A stretch of 64,000 nt of DNA from JAWKTV01 sp041398905 (GTDB lineage Bacteria; Planctomycetota; Planctomycetia; Planctomycetales; Planctomycetaceae): positions 259,333-323,332 of the forward strand of contig JAWKTV010000006.1 in NCBI GenBank assembly GCA_041398905.1, in the 5' to 3' direction. Numbering within the stretch: position 1 is the first letter of the stretch; each line of letters begins with the position of its first letter. The notes beneath the pieces were generated by a model. It saw only the letters and a list, made by a program, of their open reading frames with translations, had not been told where the DNA came from and did no database searches. Of this stretch, positions 46,800 through 56,980 are shown one piece after another. A program made the position numbers and the translations under genes.

Positions 46800-48242
46800 A
46801 TGAGCAGCACCGACGACGATCGAAGGACACTCAGTCGCTGGGACGTGATCAGCCTGATTGTTGGCATCGTGGTCGGAACTGTGATCTTTAAATCGCCTTC
46901 TCTGGTTTTCGCCAGCGGCGGCGGAGCCTGGCCCACACTCGGCTGGTGGCTGCTCGGCGGCACCATCTCGCTCGCCGGAGCCTTTTGCTATGCCGAGCTG
47001 GCCGCGATGCACCCCCGTTCCGGGGGTGACTACGAATACCTGCGTCAGGCGTTCGGCAGCGGAGCCGGCCTGCAGTTCACCTGGGCGCAACTGCTGGCGG
47101 TGCTCACCGGCAGTGTCGGCTCGATGGCCTTCGCGTTCGCGGACTATGCCGTCAGCTTTTTCGGTATCGATCCACGGCAAACCGTGGCGATCGCGATCGG
47201 ATCGATCATTGCCCTGACTCTGTGCAACGCCCTGGGCATGGTCGTCGGCAAGCAGGTCCAAAACCTGCTCTCCGCCGGTAAGTTCGCCGGGCTGCTCGCC
47301 ATCACGGCCATCGGCCTTTGCGGGCCCGAATGGCGGAGTCTTTCGCTCGATGTCCCCCGGCCGACAGAAAGCAACCCCGGCCTCGCGCTCATCCTCATCA
47401 TGTACGCCTTCAGCGGCTGGTCACACGCCGGCTACGTTGCCTCGGAAGTCCGCGACCCGACCCGCAACCTGCCCCGCGCGCTGCTGATGGGGATCGCGCT
47501 GGTGACGGGATTGTACCTTGTCGTCAATCTCGCGCTGGTTGTCGCGCTGGGCTATGATGGCGTCACAGCCAGCAGCGCGCCGGCGGCCGACGCGGTCGCC
47601 CGCGTCGCCGGACCCGCCGCCGGTCGACTTGTCGCGCTCCTCGTCATGGTCTCGGCGCTCGGAGCGATGAACGGCACCATCCTCACCGGTGCCCGACTGT
47701 TCGCCGAACTCGGGGCGGACTACCGGCTCCTGAACTGGTTCGGCAAGCGGGACCGTCGGTTCGGGTCGCCGCTGCGGGCTTTGTTGATCCAGGGGGCCAT
47801 TACCCTGCTGATGGTACTCGGGGTCGGCACCCAGGCGGGCCGCGACGGCTTCGACCGCCTGTTGAAATCGACCGGGTTCCGAACCATCCCCTGGGACCGT
47901 TTCGGCGGCGGGTTCGATACACTGTTCTCGGTAACCGCGCCGCTCTACTGGGTGTTCGCGCTGGCGACGGTGCTGTCACTGTTCGTGCTCCGGGCCCGCA
48001 CAGCCATCGAGCCGGGCCGCTTCCGCACTCCTGGCTTTCCATGGACGCCGCTCGTCTTTTGCGCCGCGGCCCTCTACATGTTGTACGCGAGCATCACCTA
48101 CGCCGGCTCGCTGGCACTGGTCAGCCTGTTCCCGGTGCTCTCCGCGCTGCTGATCCAACTGCTGTCGCGGCGAAGCTCCGCATCCACCGATCGACCGAGT
48201 CGCTGTCCGCGGAGCGGACAGCGACTATCGCTGCGGGAATGA
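46800..48242 (+). CDS. APC-family amino acid permease
   Basis: 480 aa from the ATG at 46800, with about twelve membrane segments. WDVISLIVGIVVGTVIFKSP is the first unwound helix with the G-x-G-I-F substrate signature, and YAELAAMHPRSGGDYEYL the typical TM2-TM3 loop of the LAT/L-type subfamily. AFSGWSHAGYVASEVRDPTRNLPRA is the TM6-TM7 loop. It imports or exchanges neutral amino acids at the inner membrane; the substrate is not assigned. The 3' end overlaps the convergent isomerase frame by 122 bases. Confidence 0.93.
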   Translation: MSSTDDDRRTLSRWDVISLIVGIVVGTVIFKSPSLVFASGGGAWPTLGWWLLGGTISLAGAFCYAELAAMHPRSGGDYEYLRQAFGSGAGLQFTWAQLLAVLTGSVGSMAFAFADYAVSFFGIDPRQTVAIAIGSIIALTLCNALGMVVGKQVQNLLSAGKFAGLLAITAIGLCGPEWRSLSLDVPRPTESNPGLALILIMYAFSGWSHAGYVASEVRDPTRNLPRALLMGIALVTGLYLVVNLALVVALGYDGVTASSAPAADAVARVAGPAAGRLVALLVMVSALGAMNGTILTGARLFAELGADYRLLNWFGKRDRRFGSPLRALLIQGAITLLMVLGVGTQAGRDGFDRLLKSTGFRTIPWDRFGGGFDTLFSVTAPLYWVFALATVLSLFVLRARTAIEPGRFRTPGFPWTPLVFCAAALYMLYASITYAGSLALVSLFPVLSALLIQLLSRRSSASTDRPSRCPRSGQRLSLRE

Positions 48243-49146
48243 AGTTACGCAAGTACGTCGCGCTCTGACGCAACGCTCCCTTGCGAGATTCCAGCGGGCC
48301 TTCGTAGCTGCGGTCCTCGACCTCGACGCACACCGGCCCGCGATAGCCCACGTCGCCCAGCACCGAAATGAACTTGCCCCAGTCGATTTCACCGAGCCCC
48401 GGCAGCTTGGGAGTGTGGTAAGCGTTGGGGTGGGCAAGGATGCCCACGGCATCAAGCTTGTGGCGATCGAGCCGGACATCCTTGGCGTGAATATGCATCA
48501 GCCGGTCGGCGAACTCACGCAGCGGCGCGAGGTAGTCCATCTGCTGCCAGACCATGTGCGACGGGTCATAGTTCAGGCCAAAGTGCGCGTCCGGGATCGC
48601 CTCGAACATACGCCGCCAGATCGCCGGGCAGACGGCGAGATTCTTCCCGCCCGGCCACTCGTCGGCGGTGAACAACATCGGGCAATTCTCGATCCCGATC
48701 CGGATTCCCTGCCGACTGGCGTGCGCGACGATCGGCCGCCACGTCGCGAGGAACCTTGGCCAATTCTCGTCGACGCTCCGGGTCCAGTCGCGACCGATGA
48801 ACGTATTGACGACTCCCACGCCGAGCGCCTTAGCGGCGTCAATCACCAGATGGAGATGCTGCACCGCCGTCTCGGCTTCGTTCGCATCGGGCGTGAGCGG
48901 ATTGGGGTAGTAGCCCAGCCCGCTGATCTGCACACCGGAGTCGCGGATGAGTGTCTGCACGTGGTCCACATCAGCGGGGCCGAAACTTGTGCAGTCGATA
49001 TGTGTGACGCCGGCGTAACGCCGCTCGGCCCGACTGGGAGGCCAACAGCAGACCTCGACGCAATCATGCCCGGTCTCACGGGCCACTGCGAACACCTCCT
49101 CAAGCGACAGGTCGGGAAGAATGGCGGAGACGAAACCGAGTTGCAT
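48121..49146 (-). CDS. Sugar phosphate isomerase/epimerase (xylose isomerase-like TIM barrel)
   Basis: Up to 341 aa from 49146. The TIM-barrel elements include MQLGFVSAILPDLSLEEV, CVEVCCWPPS, GVGVVNTFIGRDWTRSVDE, IRIGIENCPMLFTADEWPGG with the metal-binding glutamate, NYDPSHMVWQQMDYL with Asp/His ligands, MHIHAKDVRLDRHKL and CVEVEDRSYEG. The family isomerises or epimerises sugars, usually with Mn2+. The last 30 or so residues (after LRNFIP) run antisense through the permease 3' end; the natural stop is probably at about 48225 in a neighbouring frame (FIPQR-like ending), so a small indel is suspected. Confidence 0.9.
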   Translation of the reverse strand: MQLGFVSAILPDLSLEEVFAVARETGHDCVEVCCWPPSRAERRYAGVTHIDCTSFGPADVDHVQTLIRDSGVQISGLGYYPNPLTPDANEAETAVQHLHLVIDAAKALGVGVVNTFIGRDWTRSVDENWPRFLATWRPIVAHASRQGIRIGIENCPMLFTADEWPGGKNLAVCPAIWRRMFEAIPDAHFGLNYDPSHMVWQQMDYLAPLREFADRLMHIHAKDVRLDRHKLDAVGILAHPNAYHTPKLPGLGEIDWGKFISVLGDVGYRGPVCVEVEDRSYEGPLESRKGALRQSATYLRNFIPAAIVAVRSADSDSVDRWMRSFAATAVGSAARRAPGTG

Positions 49147-49389
49147 GGGGAAACACTCCTTAAGGGCGGAATCGCGACGACAGTGCCAGTGGGCCTCGGC
49201 GGATAAGCACTCGGCTGCATGCTAGATGAAGAACCCTGATTTGTGGACGCACCGTCGCGCCCGGCGCCAGACTGCGAACGAGCGTCGGCCTCCATCCGCA
49301 GGACCGCCTTTCCGCCCGCTTGAACCCCTCCCGTCCCCGGTTACTATCCACCGACACACGCACACCCCGCTGATTCGGAGCAACCGTCG

Positions 49390-50817
49390 ATGGCCGATTC
49401 GATCCCCACCCATGCTCAACTCGTCGTCCTCGGCGGCGGACCGGGCGGCTACCCCGCCGCCTTCGAGGCGGCCGATCATGGGTTGAGCGTCGTCCTCGTC
49501 GATCAGGACGAACGGCCGGGCGGAGTCTGCCTCAACCGCGGCTGCATCCCTTCCAAGGCGCTCCTGCATGTCGCCAAGCTGATTCACGAAGCCCGGGAAG
49601 CCGCCGACTGGGGCCTCACGTACAACGAACCCGAAATCAACCTCAACAAGCTCCGCGAGTTCAAGAACGGTGTCGTCGGCAAGCTCACCGGGGGCATCAA
49701 GCAGCTCTGCGACGCCCGTGGCGTGAAGCTCGTCCGCGCGCGCGGTGAGTTCACCGGCCCCAAGACGCTGAAATTGACGCAGCCCGACGGCAGCACCAGC
49801 CAACTGACGTTCGATGACTGCATCGTCGCCGTTGGCTCACGGCCCGCCGTCCCCAAGATGTTCGACCTGGGGGACGACCGGATCATGGATTCGACCGGCG
49901 CGCTCAGCCTGCCGGACATCCCGGGGCGGTTGCTCGTCATTGGCGGCGGCTACATCGGCCTCGAAATGAGTTGCGTCTACGCCGCGCTCGGATCGCAGGT
50001 CACCGTCGTCGAGATGCTCCCCAACATTCTCGCCGGAGCCGACCGCGACCTCGTCAACCCGCTCAAGAAGCGGCTCGACAAGCAGTTCGCCGCGATTCAC
50101 ACCAACACCAAGATCAACAGCCTCAAGGCGACCGACCACGGCATCGTCGCCGAGCTGGTGGGAGAAGGTGTCGAGTCGCCGCAGACGTTCGACCGGGTAC
50201 TCATTTCCGTCGGGCGCATCCCCAACGGCAAAGGGATCGGTCTTGAGCACACCCAGGCGAAAGTGACCGACCGGGGCTTCATCGAAGTTGATCGCTGCAT
50301 GCGAACAGCCGACCCGCACATCTACGCGATCGGCGATGTCGCTGGCGAGCCGATGCTGGCTCACAAGGCGACTCGCGAAGCGAAGGTCGCTGTCGAGACT
50401 CTGCTGGGCGAGCCGGCCGAGTTCGACAACATCGCGATCCCCGCCGTCGTCTTTACTGATCCGGAAGTCGCCTGGTGCGGACTCACCGAGACGCAGGCGA
50501 AAGAGCAGGGGGTCGAGGTCAACGTCGTGCGCTTCCCCTGGGCCGCGTCGGGACGCGCTCAGACTCTGGGACGCACCGAAGGTCTGACGAAGTTCCTGTT
50601 CGATCCGAAGACCGAACGTGTGCTCGGAGTCGGCATCGTTGGCCCGGGGGCGGGTGAGTTGATCGCCGAAGGCGTCCTCGCCGTCGAGACCGCCGCCGTC
50701 GCTCGCGATCTCGCCGAGTCGATCCACGCCCACCCGACCCTCTCGGAAACGATGATGGAGTCCGCCGAGGCCGCCTACGGGCAGGCGACGCACATCTATC
50801 GTCCCAAGCGGAAATAG
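49390..50817 (+). CDS. lpdA: Dihydrolipoyl dehydrogenase (E3)
   Basis: 475 aa, usual length. The FAD motif is VVLGGGPGGYPAAFEA, the redox disulfide C47-LNRG-C52 is in GGVCLNRGCIPSKALLH, the NAD motif is LLVIGGGYIGLEMSCVYA and the C-terminal catalytic His-Glu is in SIHAHPTLSE. It reoxidises the dihydrolipoyl groups of 2-oxoacid dehydrogenases or of the glycine cleavage system, making NADH. No E1 or E2 genes are adjacent, so the partner complex is encoded elsewhere. The frame is intact. Confidence 0.96.
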   Translation: MADSIPTHAQLVVLGGGPGGYPAAFEAADHGLSVVLVDQDERPGGVCLNRGCIPSKALLHVAKLIHEAREAADWGLTYNEPEINLNKLREFKNGVVGKLTGGIKQLCDARGVKLVRARGEFTGPKTLKLTQPDGSTSQLTFDDCIVAVGSRPAVPKMFDLGDDRIMDSTGALSLPDIPGRLLVIGGGYIGLEMSCVYAALGSQVTVVEMLPNILAGADRDLVNPLKKRLDKQFAAIHTNTKINSLKATDHGIVAELVGEGVESPQTFDRVLISVGRIPNGKGIGLEHTQAKVTDRGFIEVDRCMRTADPHIYAIGDVAGEPMLAHKATREAKVAVETLLGEPAEFDNIAIPAVVFTDPEVAWCGLTETQAKEQGVEVNVVRFPWAASGRAQTLGRTEGLTKFLFDPKTERVLGVGIVGPGAGELIAEGVLAVETAAVARDLAESIHAHPTLSETMMESAEAAYGQATHIYRPKRK

Positions 50818-50875
50818 GCCGCACCTGACTCGACGAATCCTCGTCGCTGCTCGCGGGGCGAGCGGTGGCGATCGG

Positions 50876-51637
50876 CTACAGTTCGATCACCAACCCGTCT
50901 TCAGCGATCGACGAAGCCGCGAACAGCTTCCGCAGCTCCGCAAGGCCAATCGGGTCGTCGTCGCTGCGCTGCGGGTCGATGTGCGTGACGATCAACTGCT
51001 TGACTCCGGCATCACGAGCAAGTTCGCCGACCTGTGACGTGTAGCTGTGCCCGGTCTTCTCGGCCCACTCCCGCATTGCGTCGGGAAAGTAGCATTCGTG
51101 AATCAGGAGATCGACGCCGCGCACGAAGTCCGTGTAGCTGCCATCCACGCAGGTATCGGTCACGTAGGCGAGCGACTTTGTCCCATCGGTCGCCGCGTCC
51201 GGCCAGTCGATGCGGTAGCCGCGCGTACCTCCCGGATGGCTCGGGAGTCTGCAGTGCCTGAGGGTCGCGCCGCACATCAGCGGCCAGACTTCCTCGTCAT
51301 CAATCGCCCGCCAGCGAGCCTCGAGCGGGACCGGGAACACGGCCTCTGCGAACAGGTGCCGCTGTGCCGCCTCCAGCACATCGGGGTCGCCCAGAATCGT
51401 CAACTCCTGCAGCTCCCCTTTGCACTGAGGCACCAGCAGGTACGTCAACCCGCAGATGTGGTCGAGGTGCCCATGCGAAAGCGCGATTGCGAGATGCGGG
51501 GAACTCAGATGCGCAGGGAGCCGAAACGTGCCGGTCCCGGCATCGAGGAGTAGTCCGAGTTCGGGTAACAACAGACCCGCCGTGTGTCGGCGTTCGTTCG
51601 GGTGGTACCCGCCGGTCCCAAGAAAGACGACTTGCAT
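50876..51637 (-). CDS. MBL-fold metallo-hydrolase (RNase Z-like)
   Basis: 253 aa from the ATG at 51637; longer in-frame starts lack a protein-like sequence. Metal ligands are H55-x-H57-x-D59-H60 (ALSHGHLDHICGL), H in RLPSHPGGTRG, D in AYVTDTCVDG and H in VTHIDPQ; DLLIHECYF is the RNase Z-type motif IV. The lack of an exosite arm and the short length argue for a general MBL hydrolase of the ElaC/YhfI group rather than true tRNase Z. The substrate is unknown. Divergent from ileS with about 200 bases between. Confidence 0.88.
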   Translation of the reverse strand: MQVVFLGTGGYHPNERRHTAGLLLPELGLLLDAGTGTFRLPAHLSSPHLAIALSHGHLDHICGLTYLLVPQCKGELQELTILGDPDVLEAAQRHLFAEAVFPVPLEARWRAIDDEEVWPLMCGATLRHCRLPSHPGGTRGYRIDWPDAATDGTKSLAYVTDTCVDGSYTDFVRGVDLLIHECYFPDAMREWAEKTGHSYTSQVGELARDAGVKQLIVTHIDPQRSDDDPIGLAELRKLFAASSIAEDGLVIEL

Positions 51638-51838
51638 GAGAACTGCCGGCTTGGTTGCGAGGGGCCTGCATCGTAGCACACCGGGGGAGTCCGCTGTCGA
51701 GTGTCCGGCATCCCCAGCCGGGCGATGGCATCGCCGCACGTTGATCGACCGCCGTTCGTCACACCTTGACGCTCTCCGCATCGACCACGATGCTACGCGG
51801 TTCCCAAACTCACCCACGGCAGCGACTGACGGACGACC

Positions 51839-54800
51839 ATGTTTCAGCGTGTTGAAGAGGCGAAGTTCATCGAAGGCGAACACGAGGTCCTCCGCTTCTG
51901 GCAGGAGCAGGAAATCTTCCTTCGTCTCATCGAACAAAACCGCGGCAAGCCGAAGTGGTCATTCCTCGATGGCCCCATCACCGCCAACAACCCGATGGGG
52001 GTCCACCACGCCTGGGGGCGAACCTACAAGGACGCCTACCAGCGCTACTTCGCGATGACCGGGCACGAACTCCGTTACCAGAACGGCTTTGACTGCCAGG
52101 GGCTGTGGGTCGAGGTCGAGGTCGAAAAAGAACTCGGCCTGGGCACCAAAACCGCCATCAACGACTTCGGCGTCGACCGCTTCGTCCGCGCCTGCAAGCA
52201 GCGGGTACTCAAGTTCGCCGCCCGGCAGACCGAACAATCCATCCGTCTCGGCTACTGGATGGAGTGGGATCGCCCCGACGAGCTCCGCAAGCTCGCTGGT
52301 AGTATCGACTCCCCAGACGCGGCGTCGCCCCCGCCGGGCCACACCTACATCACCGCCCGCGGTCAGTCCGTCACCGGCCCCGCTGAAGAGATCACCGCGA
52401 AACTCGGCAACCCCGAATGGGGGGGCAGCTACTTCACCTTCTCCACCGAGAACAACGAGACCATCTGGTCGTTCCTGAAGAAGTGTTTCGAGCGGGGCAA
52501 GGTCTACAAGGGGCACGACGTGATGCCCTGGGGCGGCCGCGCGGGCAGCGCATACTCACAGATGGAGATCGCCGACGGCCGGAAGCTGACGACTCACCGG
52601 TCGTGCTTCGTGCGGTTCCCGCTGCTGCGCGACGAGCAGGGGGACAATGGGGCAGGGGAGCAGGGAGGAACTGCGGCGGCTGATGGTCGCGAGTACCTCC
52701 TCGTCTGGACGACGACCCCGTGGACGCTCACCTCCAACGTCGCGGCCGCGGTCAACCCCGACCTCGACTACGTCAAGCTCCGCGCCAATCGCGACGGGGC
52801 CGTCTACTACTTCGCCAAGGACAACCTCGAATACAAGCGGCTCGAAAAGGAGTTCAAGGAAGGCTTCGGCGGCGACTGGAACTGGCCGGAAGGGACTCCG
52901 AAGCTCAAGACGATCGCCCAGCTCTTCAAGGAGCAGGGGGGGTATGAGATCGAAGGAACGATCAAGGGATCGGAAATGATCGGCTGGAAGTACGTCGGCG
53001 TTTTCGATGACCTGCTGACTCAGCGAACGAAGGTCGTGGATTATGAGGTTCGTGTCCATCGCGCTCTCGAAACCCTGCTGCGTGATGCGCGGGAAGATTC
53101 CGATGTGCTGCCGAATCTTGCTTATGTCCTCGCAGATGATCTCTACTCGGGATTCAATCAGGACGTGGGACAGAGCCTGTCACACTTATCGACATCTCAG
53201 ATCGTGGCTCGACGGCTTCGCAACATCGGGCTACTGGCGTATGCAGACTTCATTGAAGAGGGTGTGGAGTCGCTGGCCGCACATCGCGCCGCGCTCTCGG
53301 CGAATGTGGACCAGATCAAGCACACACCTGCATGCGATCGCCATCAGGTGATCAGCGGCGGCCGCGACTCCAAGGGCAATCCCAACGTCGTCGCCGGCGA
53401 AGGCACCGGCATCGTCCACATCGCCCCCGGCTGTGGCGACATCGACCACAAGATCGGGCTGGAACTCGGCCTCCCCGTCATCGCCCCCCTCAAGGAAGAC
53501 GGTACCTACGGCGAAGGCTTTGGCGACTTCACCGGCCGCAGTGCCATCGACCCCGCCACAGCCGACCTGGTCTTCGAGAAGCTCAAGGAAAAAGGCTATC
53601 TCGTTTACGTCGAGACCTACCCGCACATCTATCCGCACTGCTGGCGGACCGGCGAGGAGCTGATCTTTCGGCTCGTCGACGAGTGGTTCATCAACATGGA
53701 CTGGCGGGATGAAATCAAGGCGGTCACCCGCGCCATCGAATGGTTGCCCGGCTCCATTCAGGGACAGAAACGCGAGGTCGAATGGCTCACCACCATGCGC
53801 GACTGGATGATCTCCAAGAAGCGCTCTGGGGACTCGCGCTGCCGATCTGGGTCAACCCCGCAGACCCCAGCGACTTCATCGTCGTCGGCTCGCTTGCGGA
53901 GCTGAAGGAGCGCGCCACCAACGGCGGGGAAGGCTGGGACGAGTTCGAGGGGCACACACCGCACAAGCCCTGGATCGACCGCGTGAAGCTGCCGAGCGAG
54001 AAGCATGCCGGCCAGCTCCTCACCCGCATCGAGGACGTCGGCAACCCCTGGCTCGACGCCGGCATCGTCCCCTTCTCGACCCTCAACTACAACGAGCGGT
54101 ATCCGACCGAACTCCTCAACTGGAGCGACTGGTACCCCGCCAACCTCGTCACCGAGTGCTTCCCCGGTCAGTTCCGCAACTGGTTCTATTCGCTCCTCTC
54201 GCTGGCGACGATGATGCGCTACGACGAGACGGACGACCCGGAACAGAAGAAGCCGTTCTGTACGCTGCTGGGGCATCGTCTGGTGATGGACGAACTCGGC
54301 CGGGCGATGCACAAGAGCGACGGCACCGCCATCTGGTTCGAGGAGGCAGCCGAGCAGTTGGGCGTCGATACCCTCCGCTGGATGTACCTCGCGCAGAACC
54401 CTGCAGCCGACCTGCGATTCGGCCTGCGGCATCCCGACGAGCCGGTCACGCTCAACACCCCCGAGGGGCCGATCAGCGAAACGAAGGAAGGTCTCCCCAC
54501 CTGCAAGGTGACCAGCACGCCGGCCGACGAAATTCGTCGTCAGGTGCTGATTCCGCTGTGGAACAGCTACGCCTTTTTCGTGAATTACGCGGTGCTGGAC
54601 GGCTTCGATCCGACCCTCGAACAGGTACCGGTGTCCGACCGGCCGGAGATCGACCGCTGGGTGCTGTCGCGGCTGCAGGAGCTGACGCAGACATCGCGTG
54701 CCGCCTACGAAGCCTTCGACGCCCCCCACGCGATGCAGGCGGCGGCCGAGTTCATCGACGATCTGTCGAACTGGTACATCCGTCGGAATCGCAAACGGTT

Positions 54801-55789
54801 CTGGCGAGCGCGAACCGATGCGCATTCAGCCTCTGGCGATTCACCGGGAGCTAAGTGGGACGCCGACAAACTCGCCGCGTATCAGACCCTTTACGAAGTG
54901 CTGCTCACGCTCTCGAAACTGCTCGCCCCCGCGATTCCGTTCCTCACCGAGCGGATGTATCGCAACCTCGTGGAGGGTGCGGAGCAACCGATCTCCGTCC
55001 ACCTGTGTGGCTATCCCGAAGTTGATGCGTCGAAACTCGACCCGGAACTCAACTGGAAGACTCAGCAGGTGCAGGCACTGGTGACCCTGGGACACCGGCT
55101 GCGGGAGGTGTCCGAGTTGCGTGTGCGTCAGCCGCTCGCGGAGCTGCGGTTCGCCGCCGCCGATGCGAAGCAGGCAGCCGCGATCGAGCAGTATGCCGAC
55201 GTCATCGCGGATGAGCTGAACGTCAAACAGGTGACGCGGGCCGCCAACCTCGACGATCTCGTCAGCTACACCTACAAGCCGAACCTCAAGACCCTCGGCC
55301 CGAAGTACGGCAAGCTGCTGAACAAGATCAAGAACGACTTGCCCCAACTCGACCCGGCCCTGCTCGCACCGCTGCGAGCGGGGCAGGTGTGACGGTGTCG
55401 ATCGACGGCGACACGATCGAGCTGCAGCCGGCCGACGTGATGGTCAGCACGGCGCAGGCTTCCGACTGGGCGAGTGGCGACGACGCGGGGATTCAGATCG
55501 CCCTGTCGACGGTGCTGACGCCGGAGCTGGTCCGCGAGGGATGGCCCGCGACCTGATCCGTCACATCCAGCAGTTGAGGAAGGACGCGGACCTCGAAGAG
55601 AACGACCGGATCACCATCGGCTGGTCGGCCGAGCGGGAGGCGGCCACGTCGATCGGGCAGATGCTCGCCGAATGGTCGGAGACGGTGTGCACCGAGACAC
55701 GCGCCGATGACGTGAAGTCGATTGACGCCAGTCAGGCGAGCAAGACGGTGTCTGTCGGCGAAGTGTCAATCGGGCTGCGGCTGGTGTGA
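51839..55789 (+). CDS. ileS: Isoleucyl-tRNA synthetase-like class I tRNA ligase, frameshifted
   Basis: About 1,315 residues in three frames. The HIGH-type motif is NPMGVHHAWGRTY (residues 54-60), FDCQGLWVEVEVEK the following conserved stretch, TTTPWTLTSNVAAAVNP the CP1 editing-site threonines, and AGEGTGIVHIAPGCGDIDH the editing-site strand with the conserved H and D. The KMSKS motif reads AMHKSDGT, a variant. A tail domain follows with DLSNWYIRRNRKRFW and LTVLTPELVREG-like text. It charges tRNA with isoleucine. Frame changes are near 53823, 55390 and 55540; each needs one added base. An extra segment of about 95 residues sits inside CP1 (see findings). As an essential gene it should be intact in the cell. 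Confidence 0.93.
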
Positions 55790-55829
55790 AGGGCGCGAGA
55801 GCGCGTTGAGACTGTCGAGGTGCCAGCGA

Positions 55830-56837
55830 TCACGGTTTGGCGTCGCTGAAGGTCGCCGTCGTACCTGTCTCGCAGCTTTGCGAGGCCCGGTCACAAATGC
55901 GGTGCGCCGCCAGTAGATCACTGAGGTCCGGGACCGGGATGAGTCCGCCCGCGAGGCGGCGGGCGAAGTGGTCGAGGGCAACGCTCACTGCGGTTCGCTC
56001 GTTACCCAGCGACTCCGTGTGCTCCTGCCCGCCAACCCGCCAGCGGAGGTGCGAAGCGTCCTCGATGCGGGCCTCGCCGTACTTGCAGGCGATGCAGAAT
56101 TCGTAGGGCCACTCATCCGCCGCAAGTTTGCGCGTCGCCTGCGGATGACGCTCGCTGCGGGCCTGCTCCTGCGTCGGCCGGCGGATGACCACGACGAACG
56201 GGTCTTCCTGACGGCGCTTCAGCCGCAGCGTAATCGTGCGCATGGCGTTACTTCCCGCCTGAGCATTCGCAATCGAATGCACGTCCAGTGGAGTTGCGTC
56301 GAACACGCAACGACACCAGTCATACAGTTCCACATCAACCTGTCGACCGGCCGGAGCGGCGGTGTTCAGTGGATGCACATCGACCGATCGTACCGGGCCC
56401 AGCTCGGTCGCCAGCAGTTCCCGCAGCCGGAGCGTGGCGGGCGTGTATCGCAGTCGCATTTCGGGCATCACCAGCCCGCCGGCCGCGCGGGACTGTTCAT
56501 GCCAGCTTGCGAGTTGGGCCGGCTCGACTTGCCCGTTGACGCGCCAGTACACCGCCCGTCCGGTCTGCAAGACGCGAGCAAGCGCGAACGGCGACCACCA
56601 GTCAGCATCGAGCAGCGCGACGCCGTTGGAAGGGTGACGATCGAGAATGACGCGGATGCCCGACGCCACCTCCGCCGCGAGTTCGGCCGCCTGCTCCCGG
56701 GCTTGCCGGGGGACGGAGCTGTACACGCTGGCGACACGAACGCGGGGCGCGAGCCGGTCCAATGCGGGCCGATAGACGGCCTCCCAGTCACGCGGGAGTC
56801 CGAGCACGCAAAGCGACTTTTGGCGTCCGCCGTTCAC
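55830..56837 (-). CDS. Gfo/Idh/MocA-like protein lacking the Rossmann glycine motif
   Basis: 335 aa. The general layout of a Gfo/Idh/MocA oxidoreductase is recognisable: an alpha/beta first half (VRVASVYSSVPRQAREQAAE; GVALLDADWWSPFALARVL; VYWRVNGQVEPAQLASWHE) and a C-terminal part with GPVRSVDVHPLN, YDWCRCVFDATPLDVHSIAN and ALDHFARRLAGGLIPVPDL. The N-terminus SLCVLGLPRDWEAVYRPAL lacks G-x-G-x-x-G and the E-K-P motif is replaced by W-R-V-N, so NAD binding and the usual catalysis are doubtful. It may be a degenerate or regulatory relative. Confidence 0.7.
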   Translation of the reverse strand: MNGGRQKSLCVLGLPRDWEAVYRPALDRLAPRVRVASVYSSVPRQAREQAAELAAEVASGIRVILDRHPSNGVALLDADWWSPFALARVLQTGRAVYWRVNGQVEPAQLASWHEQSRAAGGLVMPEMRLRYTPATLRLRELLATELGPVRSVDVHPLNTAAPAGRQVDVELYDWCRCVFDATPLDVHSIANAQAGSNAMRTITLRLKRRQEDPFVVVIRRPTQEQARSERHPQATRKLAADEWPYEFCIACKYGEARIEDASHLRWRVGGQEHTESLGNERTAVSVALDHFARRLAGGLIPVPDLSDLLAAHRICDRASQSCETGTTATFSDAKP

Positions 56838-56980
56838 TGTTCAGTTGGAGATCGCGGATTCGTGGAACTTGGAAGACTCGACAGAAGACCATCGCTGCGT
56901 CGGCCCCGCACGAGCGGTCACACCGACAAGTTCGATCGGTAAGATCGACTCAATCATCGGTCGACCGGTCGCGCGGTCGG

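Noticed and set aside
53015..53330. Intein inside IleS
   Set aside because: The extra segment is far shorter than a functional intein and lacks the splice-junction Cys/Ser and terminal His-Asn.
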